From contig CALARM010000824.1 of assembly GCA_937888925.1 (NCBI GenBank), forward strand, positions 1-6,230: 6,230 nt of DNA, in the 5' to 3' direction. Shown in pieces: positions 1-5,800 of this stretch. The position numbers and the translations under genes are program-made. The notes under the pieces were generated by a model. That model saw only the letters and a list, made by a program, of their open reading frames with translations. It ran no database searches and was not told the DNA's origin. The stretch's first letter is position 1, and the number at the start of each line of letters is the position of its first letter. Source of the stretch: an uncultured Synergistia bacterium (GTDB taxonomy: Bacteria > Eremiobacterota > SpSt-956 > JAKJGF01).

Positions 1-1101
1 CTATCTTCTCTTTCCCTGCTGACCGTAATCTTTCATAACATATTCAAATCTCTTTTTATCAGTACACATCTTATAGGCATCTTCTGACGTGATATGTCCT
101 TCAAGATGCAATCTTTTCAGTGTATCGTCAAGGGTACACATTCTATCTTCACCGCTTGTCTGCATGGTGGAATAAAGAAGTTTTGTTTTATCTTCCCTTA
201 TAAGATTGGCCACTGCAATCGTACCCATAAGGATTTCATATGCAAGGATCTGTCCGTTTCCGTCTTTTCTCCTTACAAGTGTTTGAGATATTATGCCTCT
301 TACAGTATCTGCCAGAAGATTTCTGATCGTACTTCTATGTTCTTCAGGGAAAAAATTAACATATCTGTCTATAGTTTCCGTGGCAGTTCTTGTATGAAGT
401 GTGGCAATTACAAGAGGCCCTGTTTCTGCCAGTCTTAATACCATTGATGCTGTTTCCATATCTTTAATCTCACCGATATAGACCACATCGGGATCTTCAT
501 TCAGGGTGCTCTGAATTGCATGGGGGAAATTACAGACATGAAAACCTATCTGTCTCTGATTTATCCTGCTCTTTTTCGGAGTAAATACAAATTCTATAGG
601 ATTTTCTATTGTTATTATATTATATGGAAATTCACTGTTTATCATTTCTATCATAGAAGAAACAGTAGTGCTTTTACCATGTCTTGCCCTGCTTGTTACA
701 AGGACGAGACCGCTCTTATTTCTGGCAAGATCTTCCGCCACAAGAGGCAGCCTGAGTTCCTGCATTGTAGGGACTCTGGTAGGGATAACCCTCAATATTA
801 CCGCTTCACCGGTAAGCTGTGTATAAACATTGACTCTTACCCTTGACGACCCCGGTATATCTGCACCAAAATCTATATCTATAAGTTCTTCCGAATAAAA
901 TTTACTCTTCTGATAATCATCTGTAAGATCATTTATAAGTCCGAGAACTTCTTTCTGAGGAATAACTCCATATTCACCGGCAAATTTAAATTGTCCATAC
1001 AGCCTGTAACAGGCAACACTGTTACTGTAAATATGTATGTCAGAAGCTCCTGCTTCTATTAATTCCGTAATTAGTTGTAATATCTTATCTGATTGTATCA
1101 T
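1..1101 (-). CDS. pilT: PilT-like type IV pilus retraction ATPase with altered nucleotide-binding motifs
   Basis: Complete gene of 366 residues, slightly longer than usual PilT (about 345). PilT is a cytoplasmic hexameric ATPase of the GspE/secretion superfamily that drives pilus retraction. Seen here: GASDIHI (17-23) of the N-terminal domain; GLVLVTS (131-137) leading into Walker A, which reads SRARHGKST (137-145); Asp box ITIENPIEF (163-171); Walker B DPDVVYIGE (203-211) with the catalytic-type Glu at 211; His box TGPLVIATLHT (227-237); ISQTLV (271-276); and NLIREDK (299-305), matching the AIRNLIRE motif linked to retraction in PilT. Oddities: the first Walker A Gly is Ser137, Asp-box Asp is Asn167, the first His-box His is Pro229, and the Arg of GEMRD is Lys213, while Lys143, Ser144, Glu166, Glu211 and His236 remain. 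This suggests a specialised paralogue (PilU-like role, accessory motor or weak ATPase) instead of the main PilT; assignment to the family is firm, exact role is not. No pilin or PilC/PilM gene is in view. Confidence 0.88.
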   Translation of the reverse strand: MIQSDKILQLITELIEAGASDIHIYSNSVACYRLYGQFKFAGEYGVIPQKEVLGLINDLTDDYQKSKFYSEELIDIDFGADIPGSSRVRVNVYTQLTGEAVILRVIPTRVPTMQELRLPLVAEDLARNKSGLVLVTSRARHGKSTTVSSMIEMINSEFPYNIITIENPIEFVFTPKKSRINQRQIGFHVCNFPHAIQSTLNEDPDVVYIGEIKDMETASMVLRLAETGPLVIATLHTRTATETIDRYVNFFPEEHRSTIRNLLADTVRGIISQTLVRRKDGNGQILAYEILMGTIAVANLIREDKTKLLYSTMQTSGEDRMCTLDDTLKRLHLEGHITSEDAYKMCTDKKRFEYVMKDYGQQGKRR

Positions 1102-1108
1102 AAAAAAA

Positions 1109-1115
1109 CCTTCTT
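1109..1115 (-). promoter_or_regulatory. Ribosome binding site of the PilT-like gene
   Basis: AAGAAGG stands seven bases (all T on the coding strand) before the ATG at 1101-1099. It supports this start, which also matches the expected N-terminus of PilT proteins, where the GASDIH motif falls near residue 20. Confidence 0.75.
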
Positions 1116-1122
1116 TAAATAA

Positions 1123-1156
1123 GTGTTAGTGATGTGTAACACATGAAGAATGTTAC
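1123..1156 (-). promoter_or_regulatory. Cluster of overlapping inverted repeats in the leader of the PilT-like gene; candidate operator
   Basis: Three perfect six-base inverted repeats overlap here: GTGTTA (1123-1128) with TAACAC (1137-1142); ATGTGT (1132-1137) with ACACAT (1139-1144) around one base; and GTAACA (1136-1141) with TGTTAC (1151-1156). The word TGTTA or its complement occurs three times. The cluster ends about 20 bases before the start codon and lies between the gap and the ribosome site, a fitting position for a repressor site or for mutually exclusive RNA hairpins. I see no convincing -35/-10 pair. The 147-base gap (1102-1248) otherwise holds only the hairpin at its right end. 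Confidence 0.4.
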
Positions 1157-1216
1157 CTGCTTTCTATGGATAAAATAAATTTCAAGGAGCTAATCAAAAA
1201 TCCTGCCTGTGGAAGT

Positions 1217-1257
1217 AGTGAAAAGTGAAAAGAACAGGATATTATTCACTATTCACT
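1217..1257 (-). terminator. Hairpin spanning the stop codon of the 531-residue gene; possible weak terminator
   Basis: Bases 1217-1229 (AGTGAAAAGTGAA) pair with 1245-1257 (TTCACTATTCACT) at 12 of 13 positions around a 15-base loop. The stem contains the TAG stop (1251-1249) and the TGA next to it. A run of five T on the coding strand (1200-1196) follows about 16 bases after the stem instead of directly, and the stem is AT-rich, so it is not a textbook intrinsic terminator. ATCCTG in the loop (1240-1235) can also pair with CAGGAT (1205-1200), which directly precedes the T run. It may be an attenuator, an RNA 3' end or a duplicated-repeat accident. Confidence 0.35.
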
Positions 1258-2844
1258 CCAATCAATAATCTGATGTTCCAACAGTTTACTTTCAACAACG
1301 TTTCTAAAATCCATAAATTCCTCAATATTTATAACCTCACTTTTAGACTCCATGGTAATTATAAAATTAGAAATACTGCCCCTGCTGCTGAATTCCCCGT
1401 CAATCTGTCCGAGCATATAAAATAATGTATCGAGAAAATAAGGAGAAGTTTTTCCTTCTGAGAAGGCAAGCAAATCTTCCATAGACGGTGTCCAGATCTT
1501 TTCTTTTTTCTCCTTACCATTTATTTCTATTTTATCACGTGTATTTATTCCCTCTTTATCTTTTCTCTCAAAGATATATTTATCTCCTTTATTATAAAGG
1601 TCAAGTTTTCTGTTATATTCATCCAGTTCTCTGTAATAATTATGGAGATCCATATAATATTGAATATCATATTTATTACCATCCAGTTCAGACAGTCCCT
1701 GTGGACTTATGTCAGAACTTTCCTTTACCGATGGTATGTCTTCTTTTCTCTCGAAAATATCTTTTTCTCCTTCATTAAATAAAGCAAGTTTACGATTATA
1801 TTCCTGAGTGTCTTTATAATACTGACCAAGTTGTTTATAATATTCCATATCATATTTAGCCCCGTCTGCCGCACTTAAACCTTCGGCACTGAGTTCGTAA
1901 CAATCAACAGGGCCCCGTGTATTCCGTTTAAATATATCAGTTTCACCTGCATTAAAACGTTCAAGTTTTCTCTCATATTCCTGGCTGTCTCTGTAGTAAT
2001 CGGACAGGTCTTCGTAATATTTAAAATCATAACGATAACTGTCCAGAGTGGCCAGAGCGTCGGGACTCAGTTCATAACTTTCTCTCACACAGGTCATTAT
2101 CTGATCTTTTCTATTGAATATATTAACATCGCCTCTATTGAAAAGATCCAGTTTTTTATTATATTCTTCCATTTCTATATAATAATTGCTTAAATCTTCA
2201 TAATATTTCATATCATATCTATGTTTATCTGCTATGGCAAGGGATTCTGCACTGAGACCTGCGTAATCTCTTCCGAAAGCTATATCTCTTTCTTTTCTCT
2301 TAAAAACTTCTTTATCTCCTTTATTAAAAAGTTCCAGTTTCTTCTCATATTCTTCCATCTGTCTGTAATATTCCGCAAGATCAACATAATACTGAAAGTC
2401 ATATTTATTTTCGTCCGATGCGGCAAAACCTTCGGCACTGATAGATGATACGTCTTTAGGATCAGGGAAAGACTCTTCTTTTCTTGTAAATATTTCCTTA
2501 TCTCCCAGTTCGAAAAGTCTCTTTTTACGGTCATAATCAGCTTTCTCTTTATAATAATTGCTCAGATCGACATAATAATTCAATTCATATTTATTTTTAT
2601 CCATATGGCTCAATGCGTACGCACTCAGGTCTGACATATCTGAATCCATATAGAGGTCATAACAGAAAGGGGGAATGGAAAAATGGGATGCTTTATTACT
2701 TTTTTCCATGGAAAAATTTTCGTCTATTTTCTTGATTTTTTGATAATAATAATCTACAGGCATATAAAAATTTACTTCATACCTGTTATTAATCATGCCT
2801 ACTGTTTCAATGACATTCTGTTTCGATTGTCCTGTTCTTCTCAT
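1249..2844 (-). CDS. Tyr-rich protein with six 50-residue repeats and unique C-terminal domain
   Basis: Complete gene of 531 residues with a strong AGGAGG site and ATG; no family recognised. There is no signal peptide or membrane helix: the N-terminus (MRRTGQSKQ) is short and basic with no hydrophobic run, so the protein is probably cytoplasmic unless it uses another export route. Residues 20-45 are a degenerate repeat (NRYEVNFY, then YYYQ). Residues 73-428 hold six repeats. Residues 429-450 are a charged linker, and about 450-531 form a non-repeat domain starting IWTPSMEDLL, with Phe/Tyr/Leu-rich helices and the acidic end DWSE. Spacing around L-S-x2-Y, a later Tyr and then Phe inside each repeat fits TPR helix positions 7, 8, 11, 17 and 24, but the Ala at position 20 is replaced by Lys or Arg. 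A helical-hairpin solenoid is therefore plausible and unproven. Four-base overlap with the upstream large repeat gene suggests joint function, perhaps as scaffold or adaptor (inference). Stop TAG is followed directly by in-frame TGA. Confidence 0.9.
   Translation of the reverse strand: MRRTGQSKQNVIETVGMINNRYEVNFYMPVDYYYQKIKKIDENFSMEKSNKASHFSIPPFCYDLYMDSDMSDLSAYALSHMDKNKYELNYYVDLSNYYKEKADYDRKKRLFELGDKEIFTRKEESFPDPKDVSSISAEGFAASDENKYDFQYYVDLAEYYRQMEEYEKKLELFNKGDKEVFKRKERDIAFGRDYAGLSAESLAIADKHRYDMKYYEDLSNYYIEMEEYNKKLDLFNRGDVNIFNRKDQIMTCVRESYELSPDALATLDSYRYDFKYYEDLSDYYRDSQEYERKLERFNAGETDIFKRNTRGPVDCYELSAEGLSAADGAKYDMEYYKQLGQYYKDTQEYNRKLALFNEGEKDIFERKEDIPSVKESSDISPQGLSELDGNKYDIQYYMDLHNYYRELDEYNRKLDLYNKGDKYIFERKDKEGINTRDKIEINGKEKKEKIWTPSMEDLLAFSEGKTSPYFLDTLFYMLGQIDGEFSSRGSISNFIITMESKSEVINIEEFMDFRNVVESKLLEHQIIDWSE
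1561..2628 (-). repeat. Six copies of a 50-residue Tyr-rich core repeat
   Basis: Cores occupy 2628-2479, 2442-2293, 2256-2107, 2070-1921, 1893-1744 and 1710-1561. In residues these are 73-122, 135-184, 197-246, 259-308, 318-367 and 379-428. Every core is exactly 50 residues. Linkers vary from 9 to 12 residues. The pattern is [LI]-S-[AP] near the start, then D, then [KR]-Y-[DE], Y-Y-x-[DQ]-L, Y-Y, [DE]-Y, [KR]-[KR]-L near the middle, G-[DE] and finally I/V-F-x-R-[KN]. Constant core length with variable linkers implies that each core is one structural module. The DNA copies have diverged, so the array is old and held by selection. Confidence 0.92.
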
Positions 2845-5800
2845 AAGTTCCTCCTATCAGGAGTTATCCCGAAGGAAAAATTAACTCTTATATAAAGATT
2901 ATCGGAAGATTTATCTTTATCTGCAACCTCTCTGACAGGTTTTATAAATGGCACTGATATGCCGAGCATTGCGTTGATCCAGATTTCACCGTCCAGGAGC
3001 AGATTATAGAAGGGATTCTTCATCAGTTTTAAATGTGATACAGGAGAATTAATCATACTGTAAAGGGGATGCTTTTTCATTATATTTCTGTATATATCCG
3101 GTGGCAGAAAAACTTTTTTCTCATCTCCGTCTCTGGAAATTTCACAGGAGCCATCGGAATGAATAGTTTTTATGAGTTTATAACCTTCCGGCCCTTCTGT
3201 CACAACCATTCCCATACCTTTATAAGGATAGCAGACTGCTTTTTCACCTGCATAATTTGCCCATTTTTTTGTAAGACTTACTGTACCGTCGGGAAATAAT
3301 CTTCCACGTTTTACAGACTTATCCCTGTATTTCATTTCATATAACATAGAACCATCGGCATATCTGACAGTACGGCGTTTTTCCTGTCCCGGAAATAAAG
3401 TAATAATTTCTCCTGTTTTATCTGGGAAATTATATATTTTTTTAATGGTATTATCGGGATATTTTATTGTATCAACAGAACTTTCATCCGGATAGGAAGA
3501 AATTTTCCTTACCACTCCGTTCTTATATCTGTATACCCTGTTTACCTTCCCATCAGATGATGTTTCTTTCATATACAGAACCTCTCCGGAAGGAGTCCAG
3601 GACAATTCTTTACTGTTTCCTTTATTATCTACAAGGGTTCTTCTTCCCTCTCCGGATGGATATAAAGTAAAAGAGGCTTCTCTGACACCATATTTTGCCC
3701 ATGTCAGGTTAACCCTGTTGTCTTTAAAAATTTGTTCTTTATATTCTCTTCCGCCTGCTTTGTTAAAATTATATATCAGTGTTTTTTCATTATCTGTAAG
3801 CAGTACCTTTACATTACCATTATCATATTTTACTTCATTCATAGTAATTCTGTTATTATCTTTATAATAAATTCTATGAGTCAGAAGGAACTCATCGGGC
3901 TGTCTCAATTTAAATATTCTTTCTTCTGTTTTATAATTTACCGCATCTTCTACTGACAGGCCGTCTTCATATGTAAGGATCTTCTGTTCACAGTGCTTCC
4001 TGTAAATAACATGAGTATATTTAAAAGAATTACTTAAATCTGAAAGGACTCTCTTTTTATAATCAGGTAAATTTGTTACAGACTCTATCATGCCATTTTT
4101 ATAAATACGCTCTACTTTTCTTTCTTCTCCTTTTAAGAAATACATTTCCTGGGCCGGTTCTTTCGGCAATCTTCTTCTTTCTTCATAAAAATTTTTGAAT
4201 ATATCAGGACAGGATATGGATTTAATATTAAATCCATTTTTAAGGATATAGTCAGGTTTAAAATGTAAAGCCCTGGATAAAAAAGCTTCTTCTGTAAAGT
4301 CTCTTAAAAAACCCTGTATTTTATTTTTCGTATCAGTTAATTTTATAGTTCTGTCCGTTGCCGGTATTGATTTAGTAATTTTTAACATCTGAGTCCCGTC
4401 TTTACAGATATTGATAGATTTTATTTCCCCTTCGTCTCTGTTTTCCGAAGAATAAATCTTATCTATCACAGAGGAAGAAAAGCGAATATTTCTATCTATA
4501 AGGAAATCTTTTTCAAATATAGAATTACTGTCTGAGTCTATATTTATTTCTTCGTCCTCTTCTTCATCATTCTGCCGTTCCTGTTCTCTTTTCCTTCCGT
4601 TCTCCCGTCCGTCTTCCCGGTCATCGTGCCTGTTATCGCCATGACTTCCGTCTCGATTTTCTTCATAATTTTTTTCTTTATCTTCCGTGGTTTTTGCAGA
4701 ACTCTTATCTACTTTTATTTCTTCCTGTTTATATTTTTCTAATCTCTTTTCTTCCTGTTCATTCTTAACTTTTTTATCATATTTCTCTTTATTTTCTTCA
4801 CCTCTGAGGGCGCTCTGATCCTGTTTTATTTCTTCCCCCTTTTTTTCCGTTCTCGTCTTTTCTATTTTCTCTTTCCTGATTTCTTTACTTTCTCCGGCCT
4901 GTTTCTCCTGTTTTTTATCTTCTTCTAATTTCTTCGTTTCTTCTTTCTTATCTGAAATATCTTTCTTTTCTTTATTCTCAGAACCAGTCAGTTTCTTTTC
5001 CTCACCCGATTTAACTTTCTCTTCCTTATCAGAAATTTTCTCTTCTTCACTTTTCACTGACTTATTTTTATCTGAAATTTCCTTCTCAGGAACTTTCTCT
5101 TCTTCACTTTTCACTGACTTGTTTTTATCTGAAATTTTCTCTTCTTCAACTTTAACCGGCTTATTTTTCTCTGAAATTTCCTTCTCTGAAACTTTCTCTT
5201 CGTCACCTTTACCTGACTTATTTTTCTCTGAAACTTTCTCTTCGTCACTTTTACCTGACTTATTTTTCTCTGAAATTTCCTTTTCTAAAAGAACTTCTTT
5301 ACGTTCAAATTGTTTTTCTTCAATTTGCTCGTCTTTATGCTGATAAACTGACGAACCAATATATTTTTCAACAGAAGTCTCTGTTGATGCAAGACCTGTT
5401 CCTCCTTCTTCCGACCTGGCAGAGAGCTGATTACCGGAGGAAATTTCTTCTTTAAAAGATTTATTCTGTTCGCCTGTAAGTACATATCCTTTTTCTTGCT
5501 GATTATTCATGGGAACAGGCCTGTGAAACTGATACTCTCTTATTGACGTTCTGGAGCTTTCCTGAAGAACATCTTTAATAGCTTCAACAGGAGCAAATCC
5601 GGAAGCCCGTCCGATTTTGCCTGCAGGAGAAACATGTTGTTCATTTCCATTACCAGCTGAAGATTTTCTTCTGGAAGAACTACTGGTTCTAATTCTTCTC
5701 GGATCCAGGATGGAAGGCGAAGCAGGTATTCTGGCCCTTTCAGGGTCAGATTTTAAAACAGTATTTTCTTTTCCGGAAGGTTTCAGGAAAGAATCTGTTT

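Noticed and set aside
94..846. Plus-strand open frames opposite the PilT-like gene
   Set aside because: They lie wholly antisense to a gene with clear conserved motifs, have no domain sense and contain Cys/Phe/Tyr-rich strings typical of the reverse complement of purine-rich coding DNA.
1132..1144. CRP/FNR site in ATGTGTAACACAT
   Set aside because: The half sites are too close together for the TGTGA-N6-TCACA layout; kept only as an unnamed palindrome.
1187..1207. Sigma-54-like promoter (AGGCAG then TTGAT on the minus strand) for the PilT-like gene
   Set aside because: The spacing is near the -24/-12 type, but the required GC of the -12 element is GA here, so the match is too weak.
2280..2534. 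Minus-strand 84-residue frame inside the 531-residue gene
   Set aside because: It is out of frame within a repeat gene whose 50-residue modules are conserved in the main frame.
5034..5273. CRISPR array from the regular repeats
   Set aside because: Units are contiguous, coding, in frame and without unique spacers of even length.
5119..5343. Plus-strand frame with SETFSSS-type repeats
   Set aside because: It is the antisense image of the 42-base Lys/Glu repeat array; the repeats reflect the coding strand, and no ribosome site supports it.
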